A DNA stretch of 6,328 nt from Actinomycetota bacterium (GTDB lineage: Bacteria > Actinomycetota > Actinomycetes > Nanopelagicales > Nanopelagicaceae): assembly GCA_009927705.1 (NCBI GenBank), contig RFMK01000091.1, positions 1 through 6,328 of the forward strand, in the 5' to 3' direction. The position numbers and the translations under genes are program-made. The notes below the pieces were generated by a model. It saw only the letters and a program-made list of their open reading frames with translations, did no database searches and was not told where the DNA came from. Position 1 is the first letter of the stretch, and every line of letters starts with the position of its first letter. This document shows, one piece after another, positions 1 to 5,495 of this stretch.

Positions 1-194
1 TGACTTATCCACGGAATCCCCGCATAAAGGGCTTCCAAGTGAAGAGTTCGGGCATCTTTTCGGGCATGCGATTTGCCGTCGTCGTCGCAGCTTTTCTTAT
101 CGGGTTAGTGACTGGAGTCGCCGCATCGCCCGAGGCTAATTTTCCTTCGGAAGAGAATTCCAAACGTCGCGAGATTGTTTTTGAATCACATTAA
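1..194 (+). CDS. Partial or small membrane protein, unidentified (left edge)
   Basis: The plus-strand frame starting at base 3 is open from the left edge to a TAA at 192-194 and gives about 63 residues. Its middle holds a hydrophobic stretch of about 18 residues (FAVVVAAFLIGLVTGVAA) flanked by Arg and Lys before it and an acidic, polar tail after it, as expected for one membrane helix or a signal anchor. The frame may be the C-terminus of a longer gene. It may instead start at GTG 39, which has AAAGGG at 26-31 seven bases upstream and would give about 51 residues, or at ATG 66, which has no clear ribosome binding site. Its stop codon abuts the xerC stop codon directly, which supports a real convergent gene. 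I do not recognise the family. A competing plus frame (2-139) exists but is Arg-rich and looks like a shadow. Confidence is moderate to low because only 194 bases are visible. Confidence 0.42.
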   Translation, partial: TYPRNPRIKGFQVKSSGIFSGMRFAVVVAAFLIGLVTGVAASPEANFPSEENSKRREIVFESH

Positions 195-1106
195 TCAAGC
201 GCGAGGGTGCGCTTGTTCGTAGGCTTTTTTGATTCTTTCCTCTGAAACATGGGTATAGATCTGGGTCGTAGAAAGTGAAGAGTGCCCCAATATTTCCTGC
301 ACAGTTCGTAGATCTGCGCCACCTTCCAGTAAATGAGTTGCAGCGCTATGCCTTAAAGCATGAGGTCCGACTCTCTTATTTGCACCGAGAGCCTCTGTAG
401 CTAGATAGACGATCTCCCGCACGACTCGTTGATCGATTCTCTTGCCACGAGAGCCAAGAAAGAGCGCACGCTCTGTCGCAAAATGAGTTAACTTGCTACG
501 CCCTTCTGCAATCCACAATTCCAGCGCTCGCATCGCCGGAATTCCAATTGGAACAATCCGTTCTTTATTACCTTTTCCGATAACTCGCAGCGTGTTTCGT
601 TCGCGATCAATATCTTCTAAGTTCAATCCCGTGAGTTCAGAGACACGAATTCCTGAGCCATAAAGCGTTTCGACAATTGCAATATCGCGGATTGATTCTG
701 GTGTTTGTTCTTCATTCGCTCGTGTCTGCAGCGCTTCTAAAGTGAGCGAGGCGCTATCTACATCCAAAACCTCGGGAAGATGACGTTCTGGCTTAGGAGC
801 AACAAGATCTCGACCAATATCTCTCTCTAACCATCCATTTCGCGCACCCCAATAAGTAAAGGCCCTTATCGAGACAACGCGTCTAGTTATGGAAGAGCGG
901 GCGGCGCCGCGAGATTGGAGATTAGCTAGCCACGATCTGATGTGATTGAGAGTAAGTTGTGAGAATTCGACTATGCCAAGTTGATTGACATGAAGCAGTA
1001 GTGATTCAAGATCAGCTACATAAGCACGGATGGAATTCTCGGAGAGATTGCGCTCGTTTACCAAGTGCGCGCGGTATGCGGCTTCGAGTTCTTGATCAAG
1101 GGCCAT
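195..1106 (-). CDS. xerC: Tyrosine recombinase XerC
   Basis: This is a site-specific tyrosine recombinase. XerC with XerD resolves chromosome dimers at dif during division. The 303-residue length matches the Xer family. Residues about 5-90 form the SAM-like, core-binding N-terminal domain, and about 110-295 the catalytic domain. All six active-site positions are visible: Arg154 (SGIRVSEL), Lys178 (GKGNKER), His249 and Arg252 (HALRHS), His275 (LGHSS) and the nucleophile Tyr284 (TQIYTHV). Their spacing equals that of E. coli XerD. The C-terminal AHPRA is typical of XerC and argues against a phage integrase. No tRNA, att-like repeat or phage gene is nearby. The start ATG at 1106-1104 is fixed by an in-frame stop (TAA) two codons upstream. 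No good Shine-Dalgarno sequence precedes it, so leaderless translation is possible. XerC versus XerD is judged from the C-terminus alone. Confidence 0.93.
   Translation of the reverse strand: MALDQELEAAYRAHLVNERNLSENSIRAYVADLESLLLHVNQLGIVEFSQLTLNHIRSWLANLQSRGAARSSITRRVVSIRAFTYWGARNGWLERDIGRDLVAPKPERHLPEVLDVDSASLTLEALQTRANEEQTPESIRDIAIVETLYGSGIRVSELTGLNLEDIDRERNTLRVIGKGNKERIVPIGIPAMRALELWIAEGRSKLTHFATERALFLGSRGKRIDQRVVREIVYLATEALGANKRVGPHALRHSAATHLLEGGADLRTVQEILGHSSLSTTQIYTHVSEERIKKAYEQAHPRA
196..230 (+). terminator. Hairpin at the convergent junction, possible terminator
   Basis: CAAGCGC at 196-202 pairs perfectly with GCGCTTG at 209-215, and a further G-T pair (203/208) closes a four-base loop AGGG. 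On the plus strand a run of six T follows at 225-230, but nine bases separate it from the stem, so this is not a textbook intrinsic terminator. The hairpin includes most of the xerC stop codon and its last codons. No T-run follows it on the minus strand. It could stop plus-strand transcription from the left-edge gene or stabilise the 3' end of xerC mRNA. Confidence 0.35.
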
Positions 1107-1113
1107 GCATTAC

Positions 1114-1119
1114 AGATTA
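1114..1119 (-). promoter_or_regulatory. Candidate -10 element for leaderless xerC transcript
   Basis: On the minus strand TAATCT, matching the actinobacterial TANNNT pattern, ends seven bases before the xerC ATG. This would place the transcription start at or next to the A of ATG. It agrees with the missing Shine-Dalgarno sequence. No convincing -35 hexamer is found 16-18 bases further upstream, so this is a weak call. Confidence 0.33.
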
Positions 1120-1135
1120 CTCAAAAATCAACCTT

Positions 1136-1164
1136 TTGATGGATGGACACAGCGTTGCTAATAC
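1136..1164 (+). promoter_or_regulatory. Candidate promoter for the 78-residue orphan gene
   Basis: TTGATG at 1136-1141 (four of six matches to TTGACA) is followed after 17 bases by TAATAC at 1159-1164, preceded by TGC as in an extended -10. The -10 itself matches TATAAT at only three of six positions. If real, the transcript would begin near 1171 and carry an untranslated leader of about 94 bases. The -10 lies in the centre of an inverted repeat (1154-1169). Confidence 0.33.
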
Positions 1165-1169
1165 GCAAC
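1154..1169. promoter_or_regulatory. Inverted repeat enclosing the candidate -10 (possible operator)
   Basis: GTTGC at 1154-1158 and GCAAC at 1165-1169 form a perfect inverted repeat with a six-base spacer, TAATAC, which is the candidate -10 hexamer. A wider pair, CAGCG 1150-1154 and CGCTG 1180-1184, encloses it, so nested folding is also possible. An inverted repeat across a -10 is a common layout for a repressor site. Which protein would bind is unknown; the XRE-type regulator encoded at 1502-1765 is the nearest candidate. Confidence 0.3.
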
Positions 1170-1190
1170 ACTAAAGCCACGCTGATTCTC

Positions 1191-1231
1191 GATGCCTTGT
1201 GCATCACCTTCGGTGGTTTGTCGGTACCGAA
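1191..1231 (+). other. Inverted repeats in the leader of the orphan gene
   Basis: This stretch can fold in more than one way. GATGC 1191-1195 pairs with GCATC 1201-1205 around a five-base loop. CACC 1205-1208 can pair with GGTG 1212-1215. TTCGGT 1209-1214 pairs with ACCGAA 1226-1231, and TCGGTACCGA at 1221-1230 is a perfect ten-base palindrome. The pairings exclude one another, as in attenuator-like leaders, but each is short and no known riboswitch motif is recognisable. The palindrome could also be a protein-binding site. Apart from the candidate promoters at 1114-1164, I see nothing else in the 158-base gap at 1107-1264. Confidence 0.28.
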
Positions 1232-1253
1232 TGGATTGATACGTCACTCATCG

Positions 1254-1259
1254 AAGGAG
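1254..1259 (+). promoter_or_regulatory. Strong ribosome binding site for the orphan gene
   Basis: AAGGAG lies five bases before the ATG at 1265. It is the best Shine-Dalgarno match in the window. It decides the start codon and is the main evidence that the following short frame is a real gene. A GTG at 1261 is too close to the site to be the start. Confidence 0.65.
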
Positions 1260-1264
1260 CGTGA

Positions 1265-1501
1265 ATGAAACTACTTCTAGTCGTGAGCGATATCTGCTTT
1301 GAACCCTCAATCACAAATAACGCTACTGAGATACGAATTACGATCGGGACTTCTCATGATTTTGACGACATCCTTGATGTCACAAGCGGAATTCTCACGA
1401 ACGAGCAGATTGCTCACATTCATCGACTTTGGTCAGACGACGAATTTCCACGTAACTTTGAACGCATCGGTGATGAGTTAATCATCTCCGCTCGAGAATA
1501 G
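1265..1501 (+). CDS. Small acidic orphan protein (78 residues)
   Basis: I do not recognise a family. The protein has 15 Asp/Glu against 6 Lys/Arg, so it is strongly acidic, with clusters at residues 32-38 (DFDDILD) and 58-60. The first seven residues (MKLLLVV) look like a buried beta strand rather than a signal peptide, because the hydrophobic run is short and no membrane segment follows. It is therefore probably a small cytosolic protein. A strong AAGGAG ribosome binding site five bases before ATG supports the start. It is one of only two plus-strand genes in the window. Its TAG stop at 1499-1501 directly abuts the stop of the convergent regulator gene. A partner or antagonist role toward that regulator is possible from position and charge only. 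Confidence 0.68.
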   Translation: MKLLLVVSDICFEPSITNNATEIRITIGTSHDFDDILDVTSGILTNEQIAHIHRLWSDDEFPRNFERIGDELIISARE

Positions 1502-1518
1502 TTATCGAGACTTTTTTT
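1491..1518 (+). terminator. Candidate intrinsic terminator of the orphan gene
   Basis: CTCGA at 1491-1495 pairs with TCGAG at 1505-1509 around a nine-base loop that holds the TAG stop codon, and seven T follow at 1512-1518 after a two-base gap. A second hairpin lies just before it: GATGA 1472-1476 with TCATC 1482-1486, extended by GG/CC beyond one mismatch. The stem is short, so efficiency is uncertain. The T-run lies inside the 3' end of the convergent regulator gene. Confidence 0.42.
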
Positions 1519-1765
1519 CTATTGCCCCTAAAGCAACTAAGAGGGTTTCAGGCGAGACTTCAAGTGCCTCGCAAAGCGGACCAATCACATCTATCTTCGG
1601 TACGCGTTCTTGTCTAAAGTAACGTGACAACGATCCGCGATCGATTCCTGTTCTTTGGTGAAGATCTTCGAGCCCATTCAAATTGAGACTCTTCATACGT
1701 GCGCGGAGCCAACTTGCTGTCTCGTCAGGAGAGTTGCGGTGTCCACGCTTTGTTGCAATCCGCAT
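1502..1765 (-). CDS. Small XRE-family helix-turn-helix regulator
   Basis: This 87-residue protein is almost entirely one Cro/C1-type DNA-binding domain. A basic N-terminus (MRIATKRGHR) precedes helix 1 around 16-27. LEDLHQRTG at 32-40 is the first HTH helix and DRGSLSRYFRQER at 42-54 the recognition helix. Residues 57-80 (KIDVIGPLCEALEV and the segment SPETLLVALG) match the usual closing helices. There is no ligand-binding domain, so it is likely a dimeric repressor or accessory regulator. It starts 15 bases after the cimA stop on the same strand, so it may be co-transcribed with the amino-acid operon. An in-frame TAA four codons upstream fixes the ATG at 1765-1763. Its TAA stop abuts the stop of the convergent orphan gene with no spacer. 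The target is unknown; control of this operon, of itself, or of the orphan gene are all open. Confidence 0.82.
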   Translation of the reverse strand: MRIATKRGHRNSPDETASWLRARMKSLNLNGLEDLHQRTGIDRGSLSRYFRQERVPKIDVIGPLCEALEVSPETLLVALGAIEKKSR

Positions 1766-1777
1766 ATTCCGTGCTTA

Positions 1778-1782
1778 CTCCT
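1778..1782 (-). promoter_or_regulatory. Shine-Dalgarno of the regulator, embedded in the cimA stop
   Basis: On the minus strand AGGAG uses the last two bases of the cimA TAG stop codon. The spacing to the regulator ATG is 12 bases, longer than ideal. A weaker CGGA lies two bases from the start. Sharing of the stop codon suggests translational linkage to cimA. Confidence 0.4.
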
Positions 1783-3370
1783 ATTCCGGCTTCTTGCCCT
1801 TTCGGAGTAGACCATAAGTCAGTGCATCCTCTAAAGCCATGGCCGACGCGGCTATAACATTTTCATGTACGCCGATTGTGCTCCATTCACCGCTGCCGTC
1901 GCTGGTCTCCACGAGCACACGAGTTACTGCGCCAGTTCCAAGGCGCCCTTCCAAGATACGTACCTTGTAATCTGTGAGCTCTAATTCCGAAAGCTCTGGA
2001 TATAACTTCTCAAGTCCGTTACGCAAAGCGCGATCAATAGCGTTGACGGGACCGTTTCCTGTGCCATCAGATTCAATTACTGAGCCTTTGGCTTTGATAC
2101 GGACCGATGCCCGTGAAGTCACAGTGTGATCATCGCTCTGATCAACAGTGGTTTCCCAACTTTCAAGGCTGAAGAACTGGGGACGTTTTCCGTCTAATTC
2201 TTCACGGAGAAGCAATTCAAATGACGCATCAGCAGCTTCGAATGTATAGCCACGTGCCTCCATTGCTTTCACTCGTTCCACTACACGTGTAACAACTTCC
2301 TTCTGTTGGCTTAGGTCAATACCAAGTTCTTGAGATTTCAATTCGATTGATGCCCGACCTGCCATATCTGAGACCAACATTCGCATGTCGTTTCCGACAC
2401 TTTCTGGATCTTCATGTTGGTACAACGCAGGATCAACCTTGATAGCCGAAGCATGAAGTCCGGCTTTGTGAGCAAATGCGGAGACACCAACGTAAGGCTG
2501 GCGTGCACTTGGGGAAACGTTGGTTACTTCAGCAACTGCGTGCGAGATTCTGAATGCCTCTTCTAACGAACCTTCGGGAAGAACTTGTTGTTTCTTCTTC
2601 AATTGTAGATTGGCAATAATGGAAACTAGGTCGGCGTTACCTGTTCGTTCTCCATACCCGTTTAATGTTCCTTGGACATGAGTTGCACCTGCAGCTACGG
2701 CTGCAAGTGAATTAGCAATTGCACAACCAGTGTCATTGTGGCAGTGAATTCCGAGTCGAGCGGAGCTCTTTGCTAAAACTTCATGAACCACGTTTGATAA
2801 TTCATCGGGCAACATACCGCCGTTGGTGTCGCATAAAGCGATGACATCTGCGCCCGCTTCAGCCGCAGTTCGTACTACTTCTAGTGCATATGCTGGATTT
2901 GATCGATATCCATCAAAGAAGTGTTCCGCATCAAGGAAGACGCGTTGTCCTCCTTTACGTAGAAACTCAATAGAGTCTTTGATCATCGCAAGGTTCTCAT
3001 CAAGATTAGTTTTGAGGGCTAGATCGACATGTCGGTCGTGAGATTTAGCTACGAGCGTTACTGCGGGTGCGCCGGATTCTTGAAGTGCGCGAAGGAGAAC
3101 ATCATCTGCCGCTTTCACATTCGGTCTACGCGTTGCGCCAAAAGCCACAAATGTCGCGTTCTTGAGCTTCAATTCCGTCTGAGCGAGTTTGAAGAACTCA
3201 GTATCTTTCGGATTTGCTCCAGGCCATCCGCCTTCTATGAATCCAACGCCAAGATCATCAAGGTGGCGAGCAATTGTGAGTTTGTCATGTACCGAAAGAT
3301 TCAAGCCTTCTTGCTGTGCGCCATCGCGCAACGTGGTGTCATAGATATGAAATGCATCAGAGATGGCCAT
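1781..3370 (-). CDS. cimA: Citramalate synthase
   Basis: CimA condenses pyruvate with acetyl-CoA to (R)-citramalate, the first step of threonine-independent isoleucine synthesis in the cytosol. The 529-residue length matches the long citramalate synthase family. The TIM-barrel domain (about 7-275) opens with YDTTLRDGAQQEG, where Arg15 and Asp16 are catalytic and metal-binding. FIEGGWPGANPKD at 44-56 is a hallmark that separates this family from isopropylmalate and homocitrate synthases. Metal ligands His209 and His211 lie in HCHND, and Asn245 in GERTGNADL. Residues about 385-525 form the LeuA-type regulatory domain, with DGTGNGPVNA at 435-444; in relatives this domain binds isoleucine for feedback inhibition. 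The ATG overlaps the ilvE stop (TAATG). With leuB and ilvE alongside, a citramalate role is more likely than 2-isopropylmalate synthesis. The leuCD genes the route also needs are not in the window. Confidence 0.93.
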   Translation of the reverse strand: MAISDAFHIYDTTLRDGAQQEGLNLSVHDKLTIARHLDDLGVGFIEGGWPGANPKDTEFFKLAQTELKLKNATFVAFGATRRPNVKAADDVLLRALQESGAPAVTLVAKSHDRHVDLALKTNLDENLAMIKDSIEFLRKGGQRVFLDAEHFFDGYRSNPAYALEVVRTAAEAGADVIALCDTNGGMLPDELSNVVHEVLAKSSARLGIHCHNDTGCAIANSLAAVAAGATHVQGTLNGYGERTGNADLVSIIANLQLKKKQQVLPEGSLEEAFRISHAVAEVTNVSPSARQPYVGVSAFAHKAGLHASAIKVDPALYQHEDPESVGNDMRMLVSDMAGRASIELKSQELGIDLSQQKEVVTRVVERVKAMEARGYTFEAADASFELLLREELDGKRPQFFSLESWETTVDQSDDHTVTSRASVRIKAKGSVIESDGTGNGPVNAIDRALRNGLEKLYPELSELELTDYKVRILEGRLGTGAVTRVLVETSDGSGEWSTIGVHENVIAASAMALEDALTYGLLRKGKKPE

Positions 3371-4455
3371 TAGATGACTTTCTTCATCCAGCCATGTTTA
3401 TCTGCAATCGTTCCGTGTTGAACGCCGAGCAGGTGGTTGCGAATTTCCATTGTGATAGGACCTGGATTTCCATCACCGGTGACCCAAGTTCCATGAGCGC
3501 TCTTCGCAGTTCCAACTGGTGCGATAACTGCAGCAGTGCCGCAAGCAAAGATCTCGGAGATTTCGCCGCTGGCAACTCCATCACGCCATTCATCGATTGA
3601 AATCATTCCTTCTTGAACTTTGTAGCCCAAGTCAGAAGCGACAGAAAGAATCGAATCTCGAGTAATTCCAGGAAGGAGAGTTCCGGTGAGTTTTGGCGTA
3701 AAGATTGTTGCTTCTTTGCCTTTACCGCGGACGAAATAGAGGTTCATACCGCCCATTTCTTCCACCCAACGGCGTTCTTGTGCATCAAGCCAGACCACTT
3801 GATCACAACCTTCTTTTGCTGCTTGTTGTTGGGCAAGCAACGATGCAGCGTAGTTTCCGCCGCATTTTGCTTCTCCTGTTCCGCCCAAAGCTGCGCGTAC
3901 GTACTCTGTGGAGATCCATACTGTGACCGCTTTAGCCGCATTGAAATATGCGGCCGCTGGTGTAGCGATAACTGCAAATAACGCCTTATTTGAAGGTCGA
4001 ACGCCAAGACCAACTTCGGTCGCAATCATGAATGGGCGGATATATAGCGACTCACCAATTTTCTTTGGTACCCAACCTGCATCTTGCACAACGAGCGCTT
4101 TTACTGCAGCAACAAAATCATCTACCGGTAATTCTGGAAGAGTGATGCGCGCAGCGCTCTTTGCAAAACGAAGACCGTTTGCTTCAGGGCGAAAGAGAGC
4201 GATCGAACCATCGGGTTGGGAATACGCTTTCATGCCTTCAAAGATTTCTTGCCCATAATGGAAGACCATCGCCGCAGGATCGAGGCTCAAAGGTCCGTAT
4301 TCCTTCACGGTTACATCAGACCAGCCAGAATTTTGATTCCATTCCGCGACCACCATGTGATCGGTGAAATACTTTCCAAATCCCGGTTCTGCGACACACT
4401 TCTCGCGTTCGGCATCGGCAAGTTTCTTCGTCGATGGAATCACGTTGATTTTCAT
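3370..4455 (-). CDS. ilvE: Branched-chain amino acid aminotransferase
   Basis: This PLP enzyme transfers the amino group between glutamate and the 2-oxo acids of leucine, isoleucine and valine, the last step of each pathway. The 361-residue length and motif order fit class II IlvE of the fold-type IV aminotransferases. Visible motifs are FHYGQEIFEGMKAY at 65-78, YIRPFMIA at 138-145, the PLP lysine Lys197 in GEAKCGGNYAAS, VEEMGGMNLYFV at 231-242 (glutamate side of the active site), LLPGITRDS at 260-268 and ACGTAAVIAPV at 304-314 near the phosphate-binding end. No truncation or missing key residue is seen. The ATG overlaps the leuB stop by one base (TAATG), with only a weak GAG before it, so translation probably depends on reinitiation after leuB. 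Its own stop overlaps the cimA start in the same way. Confidence 0.96.
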   Translation of the reverse strand: MKINVIPSTKKLADAEREKCVAEPGFGKYFTDHMVVAEWNQNSGWSDVTVKEYGPLSLDPAAMVFHYGQEIFEGMKAYSQPDGSIALFRPEANGLRFAKSAARITLPELPVDDFVAAVKALVVQDAGWVPKKIGESLYIRPFMIATEVGLGVRPSNKALFAVIATPAAAYFNAAKAVTVWISTEYVRAALGGTGEAKCGGNYAASLLAQQQAAKEGCDQVVWLDAQERRWVEEMGGMNLYFVRGKGKEATIFTPKLTGTLLPGITRDSILSVASDLGYKVQEGMISIDEWRDGVASGEISEIFACGTAAVIAPVGTAKSAHGTWVTGDGNPGPITMEIRNHLLGVQHGTIADKHGWMKKVI

Positions 4456-5495
4456 TAGCTCAGCGCTTTCACTAGCGCATTGCCAACTTCAGAAGTACTT
4501 CGTTTTGCATCTCCCCTAGAGAGAAGATCCTTCTCAACAGCTTTTTCTACATCACTCGCAGCTTCATTCAAGCCAAGATGACGCAGCAGCATCGCCACAG
4601 ACATCACTGTTGCAGTCGGATCGGCGATTCCCTTGCCTGCGATATCTGGAGCCGAACCATGTACCGGTTCAAACATCGAGGGGAATCTGCCTTCTGGATT
4701 GATATTGCCCGAGGCAGCTAATCCGATGCCACCGCATATTGCCGCGGCAATATCCGTCAAAATATCGCCAAAGAGATTGTCAGTAACAACAACATCAAAA
4801 CGATCCGGATTCGTCACGAAGAACATCGATGCGGCATCAACATGCAGGTAGTCAGTAGTGATATCTGGAAACTCTTTTGCGACTGCATTGAATGTGCGAG
4901 TCCATAGCCCGCCCGCACGAGTAAGAACATTGTTCTTATGAACCAGAGTGAGCTTCTTGCGTGGACGTTTTTGGGCACGCGCAAATGCATCGCGGATAAC
5001 TCGTTCGGCGCCGCGACGTGTATTCAAACTCTCTTCCGTGGCAATCTCATCTGCAGTTCCATGTGCAAGAACACCACCAGCTCCGACATAAGGGCCTTCT
5101 GTTCCTTCACGCACCACAACAAAATCAATTGGCGCTTCGGTGCGAAGCGGACCCTTCGTGCCGGGATACAAACGTGCCGGACGTAAATTGATGTAATGAT
5201 CAAAAGCGAAACGAAGTTTCAGTAACAATCCTCGTTCAAGTACGCCGCTTGGGACGGTTGGGTCTCCAACAGCTCCGAGCAAGATCACATCAAATGACTT
5301 TAGTTCTTCCAGGACTGAATCAGGGAGCGTCTCTCCGGTTTGATGCCAATAACGAGCACCGAGTTCAAACTCTTTCTTACTGAAAGTTGCGCCATACTTT
5401 GTGGCGACAGCATCGAGTACTTTAAGACCTTCAGCTACGACCTCAGGCCCAATTCCATCTCCGCCGATTACAGCGAGCTTGAAATTTTTACTCAT
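4455..5495 (-). CDS. leuB: 3-Isopropylmalate dehydrogenase
   Basis: LeuB oxidatively decarboxylates 3-isopropylmalate with NAD, giving 2-oxoisocaproate for leucine. In organisms with CimA the same enzyme acts on 3-methylmalate to give 2-oxobutyrate for isoleucine. The 346 residues cover the full beta-decarboxylating dehydrogenase fold. GGDGIGPEV at 11-19 is the N-terminal signature. Substrate-binding residues Arg95, Arg105 and Arg129 lie in LKLRF, INLRPARLY and VVREGTEGPY, followed by Tyr136 and Lys187 (HKNNVL). Metal ligands Asp220, Asp244 and Asp248 keep the family spacing. HGSAPDIAGKG at 279-289 contacts NAD. The short form with DHYINLRPARLY resembles actinobacterial LeuB. Malate- or tartrate-type paralogues are less likely in this context. 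The ATG overlaps the serA stop by four bases (ATGA) and no Shine-Dalgarno sequence is obvious, which suggests translational coupling to serA. Confidence 0.95.
   Translation of the reverse strand: MSKNFKLAVIGGDGIGPEVVAEGLKVLDAVATKYGATFSKKEFELGARYWHQTGETLPDSVLEELKSFDVILLGAVGDPTVPSGVLERGLLLKLRFAFDHYINLRPARLYPGTKGPLRTEAPIDFVVVREGTEGPYVGAGGVLAHGTADEIATEESLNTRRGAERVIRDAFARAQKRPRKKLTLVHKNNVLTRAGGLWTRTFNAVAKEFPDITTDYLHVDAASMFFVTNPDRFDVVVTDNLFGDILTDIAAAICGGIGLAASGNINPEGRFPSMFEPVHGSAPDIAGKGIADPTATVMSVAMLLRHLGLNEAASDVEKAVEKDLLSRGDAKRSTSEVGNALVKALS

Noticed and set aside
5..13. TTATCCACG resembling a DnaA box
   Set aside because: It is a single site with one mismatch, inside an open frame, with no cluster of further boxes or AT-rich unwinding region.
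2..139. Second plus-strand frame open from the left edge
   Set aside because: It gives an Arg-rich peptide typical of a shadow frame. The overlapping frame at base 3 has a coherent membrane helix and ends exactly at the xerC stop.
195..1106. Recombinase as evidence of a prophage, integron or other mobile element
   Set aside because: The length, active-site spacing and AHPRA C-terminus fit housekeeping XerC. There is no tRNA, direct repeat, phage gene or composition shift nearby.
1265..1765. Toxin-antitoxin pair (HTH antitoxin plus small protein)
   Set aside because: The two genes are convergent rather than co-directional, have separate upstream regions, and the small acidic protein shows no toxin motif I recognise.
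2823..3373. Plus-strand frames opposite cimA
   Set aside because: They are antisense shadows of a well-conserved gene, with Cys/Ser/Arg-rich composition and no supporting ribosome binding site or family likeness.
3613..4458. Plus-strand frames opposite ilvE
   Set aside because: They run antisense to fully conserved ilvE coding sequence and show no recognisable protein features.
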